Shown piece by piece: positions 23,641 through 38,900 of a stretch of DNA of 64,000 bases. The notes under the pieces were generated by a model that was given only the letters and a program-made list of their open reading frames with translations, did not search any database and had not been told where the DNA came from. Each line of letters starts with the position of its first letter. Position 1 is the stretch's first letter. Position numbers and translations under genes: made by a program. Origin of the DNA: Himantopus leucocephalus (lineage: Eukaryota; Chordata; Aves; Charadriiformes; Recurvirostridae); NCBI GenBank assembly GCA_003993805.1, contig RSEF01000002.1, positions 6,940,183-7,004,182 of the forward strand, given 5' to 3'.

Positions 23641-25089
23641 TGCCAATTCATAAAAAGAAGGCTGATACTTTCTGGAAACCCTAGCCGGAGTGATGGGCTG
23701 GACTTTCTTTAGTGACGTGCTCTACCCATGCTATGTATATCTATATGCTCTGCATAGATTGCTCCATTCAAATTTGCTGTCTGCAAAGCAAAAGGCACCC
23801 GGGACAGCTGTTAGTAACACAATTGAAATCCACCTCGTGGTCTTTTCAATGAAACAAACATTCACAGGACTGTTGCTCATTCCAACTGGCCGGGGTGTAT
23901 TATGTTAGGCTCCGAGTCTGTACATTTTGAGCTGTTTATTTTAAGAAAGGGTTGAGCAGCGTGAGCTAGATCTCGAGCAGCTGGAAAGAGGTGCATGCAT
24001 GAACCAAGACGTGGTCAAACTATTGTAGTCAACCTTCCTGAGATTACAGTAAATGTTCTGTTAAATCAAAAGCTTTTTTAAAAGTCACAGAGCACCAGCC
24101 TTTTCTCTGGACATCACTGGAATTTGAGGCTCAGATCTTTCAAAAATCAAACCCTAAATGAGTAATGACAGTCTTATCTTTTTAATTCCTAGGAGAAATT
24201 AAAGGTCATATCACCTTTTTCCTCTCCAAAGAAGCAGGACTTTTTCTTTGTGCCCATGATTGCTTCTGGGACTTAACGTCATTAGAAAGGAAAAGAAAAA
24301 ACAGACTGAATACTGTAGAAAAGACCTTTATCAACACAGATTTCTTGCAAGCTCTGATCTCTCAGAAAGACGGTTGTCACCAAGGCATCAATACAAGGAT
24401 GTCCCAGGACTTCAGGGACCCCGAGTAAAGGTGCAGAGATGACATGAGGTTCCTCTGCCATCCTCAGCTACTACTATGGAGAACATGGAAGAAGGGAGTA
24501 CAGAGGGCACCTTTGTTCTTCCACTTAGTGACCAAAATAAGCAAATTATTAACAAGACAACGAATTACTTTCCAGAGAGGGCTCTCACAGAGATCCAAGT
24601 GAGGAACCACAATGATTCATTTAAGGCTCTTCCCAGCCTTTTCCTTCCTGACTTGTCTTCCTACTTTCTTTTACCCCCATCTTTGTGGCCCTGTTTCAGC
24701 TCTGCAAGTGAAGATTCCAGTGCTTTTCAACAAATAACGATCTTTGGCATAAAACAGCCTGTCAGCACAGTGCTTTTAGAAAGCCCCTTCTCCAGCCCCT
24801 CCCTTGATGTTCACTGCTCACCCAGCGCAGAGGAGAAGCAGGTGGAACAATAAGAAATGTTGAGGGATTGGCAGGGGAAAGTGTCAGTGTTACTTAGATA
24901 TTTGTTTTAACATAGTTGTAGGAAGTGTCAAGCTCTTCACATCCCATCTGGCCTTGTGTGACCACCACATTTACCTCTGTAAGCTTCATCTTCACTGTCC
25001 CTTCCCTGTATTCTGCCGTGCTCATGCCACCCTGACTGAGACAGTAGCCGTAGTGGGACAAGCTCTGGCTCTCCCCATACGCACATGTC

Positions 25090-25400
25090 ATGGGCCAGCT
25101 CTCAACCTACTTCCGTGAGACCCATGACCTTCACAGTCCTTCCCATTTCAAAAACAGCTCCGCAGTACCAAAACTGAGTCTTACTTGCTGCAATTTAAGC
25201 CTACTGCTTCTTGCCTTATTCACCACACACATGGAGAGCAGATTGTTGCCTTCTGCTCCGGAGCAACCCTCGACATATTTGAAGACAGTTATCCAGTTCC
25301 CTTTCCAGTCTTTACTTGGCCAAAGACACAAGAAGTGCTGCCTACAACACCAATGCAATCTGGACTTCAAGCTTCCCCTCCTCAGAAAAGCATTCCTCAT
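25090..25400 (-). mobile_element. Ancient CR1-type LINE fragment, minus orientation
   Basis: The run CTTGCTGCAATTTAAGCCTACTGCTTCTTGCC, then GAGCAGATTGTTGCCTTCTGC and AGTTATCCAGTTCCC, resembles the reverse-oriented CR1 stretch TAAACCCATTGCCTCTTGTCC, AGATTATTGCC and the following text. The element is highly diverged, with uncertain ends and no coding frame. A chance resemblance is possible but unlikely over three landmarks in order. Confidence 0.5.
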
Positions 25401-28400
25401 TCTTCAGTGGTCAAAGGACTGCTGAGAATGACTTAATGTCATCAGAAAGCAAAAAATTTAAATCCCTTTTTAATGAGATAAAAATTGGTATTGCTTCAGC
25501 ACAGAAACAGACCCCTGTTTAATAGAGGCCAAGGATAAATAGTGGCTGATGACCTTTTCAAGCAGGGCCACTGCACCAGGAGGCTCATTTCCCCTTATTA
25601 TGGAACGCAGCAAGACCCTACTGTTTCTGCACATAGCTACCAGAAAATGAAACAACACTGTTTAACAACTGACTTTCAGAGTAATTTGTTAATAAAAGCA
25701 CTAAGTGCTTTGAGTATGATCATTTTGTCTCCCACAGCTAATGGTCTAACAGATACTAGCACATTTACACCAGATACTATATCTTCTTAATGATTCCAGT
25801 GGAAGGATCTTATAAAACTAATAATAAAAAGCTGGGCTTCGAAGAGCTCCTTTGTGGCCATCTACGTTCTGGAGATTGAAAGCACAAATCCTTTCCAAAC
25901 AGCCATGAAATGGACTTTTGTCAAGTTACTTTAAAGTCTCCCAAATTAGTTATAGCATATTATGTTTCTTGAGCTGCATAAGGATAACACCATTCCCTTC
26001 CAAAACCCATACGCAGGCTTGCGTACCAAGCATTGGACAGTTTAATAAAATTATTTGGGCGGAAGGAGCAAACAAACGCTTGTGCATGTGTGTGAAATGC
26101 TTCCCTAGTCCTGCCGTACGTGCTGAGCTGGACGGATCCGAGACATTTCATGGCCTTAGAGCAGCCTTTATCCTGACAACTCGCCAACCTGCCTTCAGCC
26201 CCAGCACCCTCTTGCCCCAAGTCACCTGTTTCTCTGACAGTTTTACTTTGATGACCTAGTCTCAAGTCCAAAAAAGAGCCTAAAAAGGCTCTAGAGCCAA
26301 AAAAAGACCTACATCTCCTGGAAATCTCCCTTACACCAATCTTTGCCTTTATCCCATCAGCTGCCTGTGTGCTCAACCCACCCAGCGATGTCCTCCCCTT
26401 AAGCCATCTGTTTTGTTTTTCGTTTTAAAAGGGAGGATGTAGCACACAAAGTAGAGAAGATAAACATCCTTCTGCTACATTTTTCACTAATTCACAGGGC
26501 CACATAAGGAGAAGAGTCTCATGGCAGGAGTCAAGTGCAATCCAACCCGAAAAAGCCCCATGCATGGCCAGGGTCTCTCTTCTCGATGCTTCTTGGGTTT
26601 TTGTTCTCCATCTCTCAGGATAAAAGCACCTTTTTTACTTCCTCCCAGTGATGTAATGTGACTCTTCAGGCAAAAACATAGCAAAAATCTTCCTTTCTCT
26701 GCATGCAATGTGAATATTTGTTCTACAAGGTAGAATGGGGGGTTGAGTGTTCAGATTTGGTCTCCAGATCGGAAATCCGGAAGATGCCATCGCACCAACC
26801 GAACGCAGCCATCACGGGGTGTCTGACCCAGCTGTCAGAGTTTTGAAACACAAACTGATTCATCTATCTCACGGAGGTGTAAATTCTGTGCCGTGGTGAA
26901 AATACTTTCAATGCTGCCATTTTGAACCATTTCTTCACTTGCCTTTTTAATAGGAGATTTAACCTGATGTACAAATGCAGCAGCAGAGTGCAGGGCAAGC
27001 CACAGTCACCAGTTACTCCTATCAGGTTTTATTCTAGTGTGAAAATGGAAAAAACAAATACTTTCCTCCTTCAAATATAAAAGCTTATTTAGCACCAAAC
27101 AGAAAGGCTAAAAACGAATATGTATCCCCCTAGTGACAATTAACGCTTCAACTGGCTTCAGACTGCAAATCAGCAAAACCAAGTACTTCCCTTTCCTCAT
27201 TGCTGAGAATTCCCTTGTTCAAAATTCCCTCTGTATTTGCCATTACTCGAAGTAAGGTTCAGATCCACCCTTAGAAGGGTAAAGCATGAATCACGTTTGC
27301 ATTCCTACATGGATCACATTTCTCTGCCTTGTTCTCGTTAAAAATTTCCCTAAATTGGAATTTTTCTAAATTTTTCTTCTCGATTCTACAGGCTGGTGTT
27401 GGCAAAATTAAACATTTTCTATCATTGCTAGTGGTGCTGGGACATGCTTACAAGCTTCACAACACCAGACCAGTTTTAACTGCAACCGTATTTAATATAA
27501 AGAGCAAACTTGGAAAATATTGTGGAGTAACATGCAAATAAATATGTAAAAGAGATCTTTGCTCTAAAAAAAAACCTGCTCAAGACTACAAGTGATGCAA
27601 TGCACAATAACAAAAAGCCTGTTTCGCCTGAACACCATTTGCAGGCTGGTTGAGCAGAGCATGCAGCCTGTGTTTTCAAAGGGAAATACAAACTACCACT
27701 TTCTCCATCTGGTCCAAGTCCAGCTCACACCCCATAAAAGAATTGCAAGTTTATGACTCCAAGCTGGGCTCAATTACTTCCCATAATCATAACCAAGTGT
27801 TCCCCTGCAATGAGTTTTTGTCTTTATCCCCTTTTTTTATACTACTTCATGCTGCTTTCACTGTGCATTAAGAAAGGTTTCAATCTCTGAAGCTGTCAGG
27901 CTGGCACTAAATTGGTTTTGAAAAATCTGAAAGTTTAATTTTACATCTTTTTAGCAGTCCCAAAGGTGCACACTAGACTCCCCAGAACTCCTGGTAAATT
28001 ACTTATAAATTACATCCTGGCATCTTTGTGATGTTTTCCTATCCTACCTTTCCAGATCTTATAATACGAACCAGCAGGAATAGGAGTAACAGCGATGGTA
28101 GTGTTGGCATATTGGTGATTTCTAGTACGTAAAACACTATATTTCAAGCTCAGAGCACCTACCCCAAAAGACCGATAAGCTGGGACTGATGACTATGATC
28201 CTATCCAAATGATAATTTTATCATTTCCCCACATCCTACTAATAAACTGTGGTGCATATGTTTCCAGCACTCACTTCTTTAGCAATTTCAGTTCGTAATG
28301 TGAAAAATGGAGCTGTTCTTATATGCGCCACAATCTGGCTGTGCCCAAAACAGCAAAACAGTATTTGATCCAGCAAGTACAGGATGTCTGGTGCGACAAC

Positions 28401-31090
28401 ACAACTCCTAAAATTTAATAAGTTCTCTAGTTAAGGAAAACATCTCAGCAGTAACTTTTACAGAAGAATAGTAGAGGCAATAAAGTTCCTTCTAGAAATA
28501 CTTCTAAGTATTTCTCCACTTGTGCTTTTCTCATCTCTTCACGCTTCTCTTTCTTCTTGCTTCTATCAAGTCTTGCAACCATATCCATCCACAAAACTTT
28601 GAGGAGATAGGATTCACTGGAACATCACAAATCTCTTTTTCATCCTTTTCTTGTTCTTCTTTCTTTCCCTCTTCCTCACTGCTCATGTAGGATTGGAACA
28701 GATTAAATGATGTTAAAGTTGTAATGGGCATTGTAGCGCTGAACAAAATATCCCCTTCAGTTTAAATTAAAGAAAAACTCTTTCAGCCAGCACTGAATGG
28801 GTCACAAACTGAATGACGGCAAATGAATAAAGCCAGAAATTACTCCAAGAAAGAGATACATTAGAGATGGCCAGTACTTGAAGACTGAAATTCATATCAC
28901 TGTCCCATAGTGAACACCCCAAAACACAAGAGACTAAGAATCAGAGTACCACAACTCCATAGAATTATAGTCCTCCATTGACTCTGCCTTAGGAGATTTA
29001 TTTGGAGAGATGATGAAAACTCACTGAATTAGCAACAGTTTGCACCAATCCTCGGCTGTCTTTGGATGTCAACCCTACGCAAACCCAGCCAGCATCCTTT
29101 GTTGTACAGCCATAGCCACCACATTTGCAATTCAGAAGCAGTAAGAGCATTAGCAGTGAACCGGCTTCACAGACATTTACTGCAGTTTTGACATTCACAC
29201 TGGCACAGTTATCATAAAATACAACTTTAGTGACCAACGTGCACGTTGGAAGCAATGCCCTCATCCTAAAATCTAGATGGGATGATGAGATTTCAAAGTA
29301 ATTTCAAGTTCTGTATCCCTCTGTTCCCCACAATGAGCAGATGCATCTGACAGCTAAAGCCAAGAAATTTGCTTACACGCAAAATAAGATGACAAAGAGA
29401 CTCTTCTCCTGACTCGGTATTACTATTATCTGCTATTTTTGGTTGAAAATAGTCTTAGGTGTTCCCTAACAATAAAAAATGCCAACAGTGCAATTTTGAG
29501 GTTGACAGTCATCCCACAAATGACCCATCCCTATGCAACAGTGGATATAATAAAGACACATGTGCTATATAGATGATACAGCAAAAATTAGAGACAGTGG
29601 TCAGCAGCATCCTACTAGACATGTGAGACAATGCAGAAATGCTAACTGAAGAAAAAATTGAACCACACCTTGAAAAGCTAAATGCTTAGCTAATGCTTGA
29701 GAAGCCTTTCTCATTCCTGGCTCCAGCAACTTCACTGATGAACTTCTTCAGTGATGAAAGAGGGAATTCATTTGGTTCAGCTGCAAGAGAGCAGCAACTT
29801 CCAGAAGAATGAACCATTCCCCATGAACTCCTGACTCCAAGTCTGCCACAGCTCAAGGACGAAGGAGTTTGTACAGGTGTGCTTCTCCTGCTCTTAGCTG
29901 CTGTGATGGTGCAGGAGAGCCTGAGGCCTACGTTCAGGTTACCTATAGGGGTATCTAAAGCAGGTGTTTACACAGAAGGGATGTTTTCTGTGAACTATTG
30001 CAAACATTTTGTTGACGGTGAAAGCAGGGTCTTGTAGCATTAGACCAGCTGTGAGCTGAATTGCTCATTGAACTCAAACTTAAAGCTCACAAAATCCTGA
30101 TGCCTAGCCGGTGTATCTATAGGAAGGGCTTTAACTACTTATTATAGACAGTATGTTTACATGAATGACTAAGGACATCACACAGGACTGGATCCCAATC
30201 CGATGAACTAAACACAGGCGTAATGCCAAGAGGGGAAATTCCTAAAGGATCACCCAACACTGCATTGTCACTACAAGTGGGATTGCTCCAGCAAGGGGAT
30301 TATAACAGAAAGGGAGGAATCCACCGTGCGCAGACAGGGACTGCACTGACATCCAAGCCCCTGCACAGCCTCTTTGCATTGCAGCCAGCTCCCTCGGTCT
30401 CTTTGTTCAAGCCACCCCTAACAAATACACTGGGCCTTCATCTGGTGGTTAAGAGACAATCCAAGGGTTTTTTTTTAAAAAAAACACGCACTAAAAAAAC
30501 CTCCAAGATCTATTTTCATTTTCTACCTTTACTCTTCCTACAAATGAATGATTCTGAAGCATCATTAGTTGTAAGCAAAGGAATAAACCCAAGTACCTTG
30601 CATACTCTAATGTCACAATAATTGAACAAATGGCAAACCAGCCCTGTTAACTTCCCAAGATAAACATCTCAAGAATCACCACCAGCTAGATCTCATATAG
30701 CACCTTTTCATCTTCAGCAGAAGGGAGGTGAGTACCATGGTTTGTAGCTTCTTTGCACAGGGAGTGAGTGACTTTCCAAAAGTTCCCATGCAGCAGGCTG
30801 GCACGAGGCCGGCGAGGAACAGAACAAGATGGAGGTCTGTTGGACTTAACAGCTCTGCTCCTTCCTTTGCAAGAACATGACATATTGTTCACACTGTGTT
30901 AAACCACTGTGTGCGTGAGGTGCCTGTCTCACATGCCCCAGCTCCAAAGAGATTACAAGAATTAGTCACCCAGATTATGGCAGACCTGCCAGAGCAGACA
31001 GGAGTATAGAGGAGGAAACATTCATTATTATATACACGAGGTCTGGAAGAGAAATAATTCAAAATCCTTCTGGTTTCTCTTTCCAGGGTG

Positions 31091-31134
31091 TTTTTTTTTT
31101 GTTTGGTTTTGGTTTTGGGTTGGGGTTTTTTTTT
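31091..31134. repeat. T/G-rich low-complexity tract
   Basis: The tract runs T10, then GTTTGGTTTTGGTTTTGGGTTGGGG, then T9. It has five G-runs of 2-4 bases spaced by T-runs, so it could form a two-tier G-quadruplex on the plus strand. On the minus (transcribed-sense) strand it is A/C-rich. Confidence 0.8.
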
Positions 31135-32879
31135 GAGAGAATTTTTGCACCCAGATCAAACACAGCAATTTTGATAGCAAAAGAAACTTTACTGACTTTT
31201 TAAGAGAGATGAAAGCACAGTGAGAAAGACAGACCCCGCAGCTTACTGAGATGGTGACAGATGTACCTTAGCAATCTGCCAGGGTACAGAAGGGACAAAG
31301 ACCGAGACAGTGGACATGTAAGGGAAAACTGGCATTGTTTTAATGTCCACCATGAGCTAGAAACCATCCAAGCCCCGATATTTCCCATTTCTTGATGATT
31401 CTACCAATTTGTGTAACTGGCAGACAGGCAACTTGGAAAAAAGCATCTGACACATCCACAGCGTCCAGCTGGGAAGCTGCTGCGACTGCGGGAGCCACAA
31501 GCTGGAGTGAATCAAGGGACTGTGTGGGATGGCTTGGGTGGTAAAAAGTTCCCTGTTCATTCACTGTGAAAGTGAAAACACCAAGCACAGTAAAGTTCAG
31601 AGTTGTGTGAAAAATCTCAGTGGGCTGGCGGGGACCAACGCAGACATGAACCAGAGAAAGCTTTTTGAGTCGTTATGCCTAGATCACAGAAGGGCTGGAA
31701 ACCTGGGACCTACAAGGCAGTAAGAGAATATTCCTGGAAAAGCCAACCCTGCCAGTCTGCACACACAATACCTGGCAGCAGAAAAAATAGTCTGAAACCT
31801 TTTCACAACAGCTAATGATAAAGGAAGAGACTGAAAAGTCTGTCAGCTGTGTCCTTGGGGGGACTGCCTGAAAGCCAGAGGCAGAGCAGGGAAAAGGCAA
31901 CATCACGGTAACTCCTCGAGCAACACTTCCTTGGATATTTAGGTTTGAATCAGAGGGCAGGTATGAGTGCTCAGGCACATCACAGCTCGACACAGTTCTC
32001 AGGCCGACACTTGCAGCCAGCATCCTTCCCTGTTCTCTTTATCAAAACACATCAAGCCTCAAATTGAGGAGAGACTTCTGGAACCATGAAATCTCTCTTA
32101 GTGGTGACTCAGCTTAGCAATGCATTCGGCCAATCATACTACTATTTGTACCTTGTAAAGCCATTCAAAAATGATCTAAAATAGTATCACGGATGACCAG
32201 AACTTGTTGTACAGTGCGATCAGATTCCCAAATCTTGTCAAAGGTCAGCATCATGCAGTGGCTTCAGTGCTTAAAGTAGAAAGCACTCTACCAAGTAGCT
32301 CTTACATCATTAATCAGTTTAAATTCCACATCAAGAATCAAAGCAGAAACTCAGTGTTGTGGTTACAGAGCTCTGGATATATCCAAGAGCACAAAGCCCA
32401 ACTCCTTAATTTCTTGGTCTGCCCCAAAAGCATCCTGCATCCTTAGTCCTTCACTCGGGTGCCTGTGTTTTCAGGGGCACATTTCTAGCACAGTCCTATG
32501 AGCTTTCCATAATGCGGCCTGGTGCAATTCTGGCTCTTGGAGTCAACGTTACCTGAAACAGCCTGCAAAAACCTATCAGTGTTACAGACTGAATGCTTTT
32601 GTTATTATTACATAATACATATTCGTGGAAAAAAAATATTCCATCATCACCTTGGCAGCTAGCAATAAGGCCTGGCAAGTCTGACAGTCATCTTACTTGC
32701 AAATGTGTCACTGCAGAAAAAAATATTAGAAACTCTGTGCTAATAGACATGATCAGAAATTATTGCTCCAAGCTACATATTCCTGTAAACCAGGTAGGTT
32801 GTTTCCAGTCATAATAAAATACCGATAGGGCAGAGAAGGGGAGGAAGGAACACTGAAATGGGGCTGAGTAAGGAGTTCA

Positions 32880-32960
32880 GAGACTTTGCTTTTATTCTCA
32901 GCTCTGCTGCTGGGCCACTGCACAACCAGGGGTAATTCACATCATCTCTGCAAGAGCTTC
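32880..32960 (+). mobile_element. Possible MIR SINE relic
   Basis: ATTCTCAGCTCTGCTGCTGGGCCACTGCACAACCAGGGG, then TAATTCACATCATCTCTGC, follows the MIR order (GGCTCTGCCACTTACTAGCTGTGTGACC, then CAAGTTACTTAACCTCTCTGTGCC). It is heavily diverged, and an alignment would be needed to be sure. Confidence 0.4.
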
Positions 32961-35900
32961 ACATGAAAAGCCGTTGTCAGATGCTGTGTGTTACTGCACT
33001 GCAAGAGTCTCATGCTTAGACCAACCCCTTTTCTGCCTGTATTAACCAGAAAGATAATTAAAAATCTTAAAGAAAACAAAGACCTACAGCAGATGAAGTA
33101 GATATTTACGCTGACCACAAGTTTGTGGCTTTCCTTCCCGCTTATTTGCTGCCTACATCCATTACAAGCCTAGGCGTCCAAAGGCAAACAGCAAAATCCA
33201 TGTGTCTTCAGGAATTGTGCGAAGTAGGGCAATGCAAACGCAAGGCAGAGAGCATCAGCCCCCGGCCCAAGAGACCAAACTCCTACCGGCCCCAGTAGCA
33301 AAAATCAGGCTCATTGCCAGCAAAACTGAGCTTCTCAAGAAGCCTTTATATTAATTTATGAGTGTTTTTTTTTCCTGCACAACATGTTAAAAGATGTCAC
33401 ACGAGCTCCTGTGTCAGGTGCAGCACTGACAAGGAAGGTCCTTCTGGTCTTTATTTTGAGTCACAGCCCTCAGCAACACGAGCCTAAATCCGGCCCTTCA
33501 AATTCCTCCTGAACCCTTCAGCCCTCTCTATTTACAGTCACCTGCTACAAAATTCACATTCTTAAACTACAGTAATTAATGAAACCACCAAAACCTGGAG
33601 AAGATCCTCTTAGGGTCATGCACAAAGCTCTGGGGGAGCCAGAAGAAGAGGGGGATGCTCCTGCCTCAGCCTTTACTGTCCCTGCCCTCACAAACCTGCC
33701 ACATCACAGCCCACAAAAATCAGGCGTGGGAGGGATGGAGTTGGGCACCAGCAGAGTTCAAAAGACTTTTTGCAGCTTAGCAGCTTCCCCTGCGTCTCCT
33801 CCTAATGTGCTTACCTACTTAGCGAGCAGCGAGCTAAACATCTTCATGTTTAGCGACAAGTTTTACTGGGTTTTTGCATTACTTGACCTTAATGATCTTA
33901 ATGATCAAGCTTCGTATGTCTTATCAACCTTTTCTTGGTCGCTGTCACAAGGCATTTCCCAAGGTGAATGACGGTCTTGCTTTTTCTCCAAGATCACAAA
34001 ACGTGCAGCTGGAGGAGTGTTCAGTGCTCCCTGCGTCAGTCCACGGCAAAGACCAAGGCTGGCTCCTCAACACGGTTTTAACTTCTCAGCTCCAAGAAAA
34101 GGTTCAGCTTCACTGTATTAATGCTTCCAGACAAAAAATACTTGCATTTCAGTAAGTGGACACAGCAAACTAGTGTCCTTTCTTTACCTTCCCTGCAGCA
34201 CAGTCCCACCTTACCCCTGTAAGACTGCAAATGCAAGTGTTTTTTCCCTTCATATATTAACATTATTAGCATATTAATGAACTTCCTAACCTCATTTACC
34301 CACTTGGCTTTTGCATCATGCAAAAATATCTCGGAAAGAAGAGGTGGAGGCTTTCTTAGCACAGCAAAGGGCTCCTCTAATCCTGCAACCTATATTGCAG
34401 CAGCAGAAGTTGCTTATAAACGGCTTAATCAAATGTGATCCACTCCTTAAGGCACAGTAAGTACCTGTGTCCAAGGGAGAGGATAAGAAACTTTTGGGAG
34501 AACGAAGTACCAGATTTAGAGAGAAACAAGGAACCACACACCTTCCCAGCCACGAATTCATCAAAGGCTTTTTCCCTCTGCATTTTTGCAAGATGTGCAT
34601 GTGCCGCATGTTGCTGAGCCTCACATTTGCTGTGCGGATGAGAAATTAGTTTCTAAGAACTTCAGTGATGTCAGGCATTTTCTTTTTTAATGTGACCATA
34701 AAGTGGCAAAAGCTGTCAGCGGCACTGGCAGTAGCTTAGCAAAAAATGTTGACGTTGCCTGGATACTGAGTCCCGCTCCAGTCTAGGATTTGCCTGCCTG
34801 TCTGCATTTGACAGTGGTAACTCCTCGGGATTTTAGTTTTTCTTTAATATTCTGAGAGCCGTGCAAATACCTCTCCTTATTCAGATCCCTCCTCATTTTT
34901 CCTCCCCCACTTTTTGGCTTTGTAAAATGCAAACTAATTCCTCAACCGTAGTAAAGCCATAAATAAGAAGCCGTAAAAATATTTTTCTAGTCTTCTTTTT
35001 CAAAGGTTAATCTTTTCAGTTATAGAAGCACTTTATAAAATAGCATGGGGAAAGTATATGAGAATCTGTTTATGTGATTAAGACTTGGCTCCTTCTTTAC
35101 CGTGGCCCAATGACAGTACTTTATGCTTTGCATTTACCACTCCTGAGGTTCACTCAGCTGTCTCTCCATGACCTCCAAAGCAGAAGGCATTAGGATTTAA
35201 CATTGCTGTTCATGGAGTGCTTACAGTAAGTCATTACTGGTGAGTATCCATGAAGTCTTGGGAAAAAACAGCATTATTAAGTACCTGTTAATTTTTCGTT
35301 ACAGTGGGGGGATTCCAGGTTTTCACTGATGGCAAAAATCCAGTTACCCTGAAGGGAAGCGAACTTTTCCCAGTCTTTCCCCTTACTGCTGTCCTGCTCC
35401 CAATCTGACCTGTGCCTTACTGTTTGACGAAACAGCTCTGGATGCCAGTTAGTGAAGTGCTGTAGGGTTTTATTATCTTTTATGGTAAAGAATTTGGAAG
35501 GACTTGAGAGAGAGCTTCAGGCAGAAACAGAAACAGGACCAAAGTGAATATACAAGATATAGCACAAAACTCCACTTCCTGGCAGCTAGATGACAGAGAA
35601 TTTAAAAATCCACTGTAGATCATTTTTCCAGTCTGGTCCCTGACACAGTTCCTAAGTGAGGAATGATGCACAGTTATCCTGGTGCTCCACAGCAGCAGCT
35701 TTCAGCACCCTGCGGGGTTATTTTCCAAAGGAAATGACGGGCTGTTCAGATACTTTCTTTAGTGCAACTTGTTTTATTTACTTAATAATGTTTCAGGCTT
35801 TGAATACGCAAGCAGCCAACTCTCTCTTTCAACATTCCCATCCCAAACATCAGCACCCCATTCCCGCAGAGCCCTTCTGCACTGGGGAATGACGGTTTAG

Positions 35901-38900
35901 CCACACTGAAGCAAGGGGCATACTCTCCTGCTCCTTGCAATTGCCCCTCCAAAAAAAATCCACATATAATAACACTAAACAGCATCACTTCAAGAGAGTA
36001 AATAAGGCTTGAACACAAGAACATGTAACACAACCTCATAACTCCTTCCAACTGATGTCAATCACAAAGCAGTGAACATGTGAGATTCATCTACGCAGCG
36101 TAATTCTGTTTAACCTTCATCACAGCAGTAGCAGACATGAGATTTTGGACACTGCCACCTTCAACAGCTCTGTGGGGAGGAGACACCTTTCTGTCATAGC
36201 ACTCCCAATCCTGCAATTTAACCACTGGTAAAAAATTTACATGGAAAAACTACTGATGCTGTCAAAAAACAGATGGAAAGCTTGAAGCAGAAACAAGCCC
36301 TTAAAAATACCACATCCCTTCTTTTCAACTTTAAAACTGGAATGGACAAAGCGATACACAGTGGAAAGAAAGGTGGAGATGACTGAACAGGCTCATTTTG
36401 TGACAATGCCTTTCGCTGTTGCCTTCCCTAAGCCTCTTGTGGCTGGGAACCATAAGAGCACTTCGATGGTTTGAAGATGCAAAAGCTGGTGCATGGAGGC
36501 AGTACCAGGATGCTCACATTGAACACGCACAAGTGCATGAGAAACTCTCACCTCTTCCCAACTGCACACCTCTTCTTAAATACCAAATGCAATAAAAGAG
36601 TGAAAATGATGGTGTGAATCCCGGGACCACGCTCTCCGAGTCCCTTTTCTAAGCACAGGCAAGATCCCCAGCCCAGCCCATGGCAGTTGGACCCTCTCTG
36701 GGCTCTCTCAGCTAAACTACAGCCAAACTATGGCTAAAGGCGCAGTACAGCTGGTGCAGGTCCATGCTCTCTTGGCGTTCCTGCTCCCTCAGTTTGTAGC
36801 TGGGCTGCCCAGGGAAGCAGCTGCACGCGGTGGATTTAAGTTTCCCATTGTGCAGCACAGCTAGCTCTCTGCTTTGTGAGATCCTCCACTGATAACATTC
36901 TCTCTCTCCATATCCCGGTTTTCCAAGTGGAGAGGCTATGGGGGCTTCCTGTGATTGCCACGGTGGCTTCCAGCTACTCCAAACCAAGCTCCAGCCACTG
37001 TGCCTCAAAGCTCATCCCAAAATGTCGGGCCAGTTTAACGGCAGTGTGACTTCTGACCAGTGCTCATCAGCAGCTTCTTTGACTTTAATGCGATTTAATT
37101 GCAGTGACGTGCCTTAACAAAACCCGTGCCAAGAAACTGCAGTTGGAGAAAGAGCTGACCTAAGGCCAGTTTCCCAAGGGTTTTCACTCCCCCTCCTCCT
37201 CTAACTTGTGGCCCCCCAGTGCCACACAAACTCTCCTGGGTCATTGAGGTGGCTGCAGCCACCCAGTTCTCCTCCAGCCTCTGCCACAGCCATGCGTAAT
37301 GAGGTGCCTTACTCTGAATTTCACCCTCTGTGATGGCCACATGCTCCTCCAGCACCATTCTCCAAGGCTGGGGATAATCCCGGAGTAGCCACCATCCTTG
37401 AGTCCTCACCAGGGCTTACTCTCTAAAAAAATAATCTGAGACTTCATCTCCCTTCAACACACCTAAACTCTGTGGTTAAAGGAAAAAGCAAAACATCACC
37501 TTGGGGCCAGGGACACAAACCGCCCTGATGCTCCCTTGCACAGAAGTTCCACCCCAGCCCACCACCACCACTGTAACCCCAAATCCAGGGGGATCTTATC
37601 TTTCAGGGTGTATCTTATGGCATGGATATGCGCTGCTATGTTACAGGCAGATGCTCCACATAACACACAGAAATCACACGTGGTAATTTTTTTTTGCATT
37701 TTCAATTACAGTCTTCACCCTAATGGTCTGGATAATATGAGCACATAAATAAACTTCTGTTAAGGGAACTTGAAGGAATTATGGCCCATCACAAAGGAAT
37801 ACCAAAGCAATGGCTATTAACTAAATACATTAATGCAATTAATCAAAATGCTAAATCTCAATTTCTTTCTTGGTCTTTGTTTCTACAACAAAGAAAACCA
37901 GGGAAGAAGAAAAATGTTCCTAACTACTGCAACGAAGCCCATATCTCTTACCCTACAGCCATGGCTTTGACCATTTCTCTATATTCAGAACATCTATCCC
38001 TGCCTGTCTTCCCTTACCACTAGCTAAGAATTTGCTGATAATCCACATATTTTTCTGCAGACTGGGCTTCTGATACAACAAAATCTAGACAGCTGTACAA
38101 ACTGGTTTGCGCTAATCCCCACCATTTGCTTGAAAGCTTTCCGCAAATGCCAGTGAACATGCAAGATGTCAGATCAGCGATAATCCTCATTACTTACTGT
38201 TTACATTTTTAAGGAGGGAAGGGTCATAATTAGGCTTTTGTCAATGAGAGTGCCTTTGATTGCATTGGAAGGAAGAGCTTTCCTCTGGCTTTGAAGGACA
38301 AAACCCACACTTAGATGCCCATGCAGGAAACTATTCCTTATTGCTCACCACCTTCATAGGGGCGACTAGCAAATATTGCTGAACTGAGCCAAAATAATTC
38401 CTTTTTTCTTTTTGTTTTCTTTGGGTTTTTTTTTAGTTAAGAAGGTCTTTTTTATCTGAAGTCAACTGGCTTAGGTGTCTCAGCAAGGACTTATTCTATT
38501 AACCCAAGCCTGGAAATTGTTCCACTATGTTCAGACTGCAATGGTCAAATCTTCCCCTGTGTCACTCTAAGAAAGTCAGATGTTGTAAATCAGATGTGTT
38601 TAAATAGACATAATACAGCAGAATTTGATCTTTGCATGGGCAGAAGCCACAATTCAATTAGCTTTGCTGGAAGGAGCAATAGTTTCTTCCAAAAGATGAA
38701 AAAATTCAGCTACCCGCTCATCTAAATGTTCACGTCAATTCATTTTTGAGGTTCATTCTCCTGAACAAGTTGAGGCCAGTGCTGCACTGCAATCAAGCGC
38801 CGCTGCTGAGGACTCCTATGCCAAACCCCCATTTTTATTACCTGGCTACATGTTTCAGCTGCTGTTTGTGCTTCTTGTCTTTCAGAAATACTTTGAGGTG

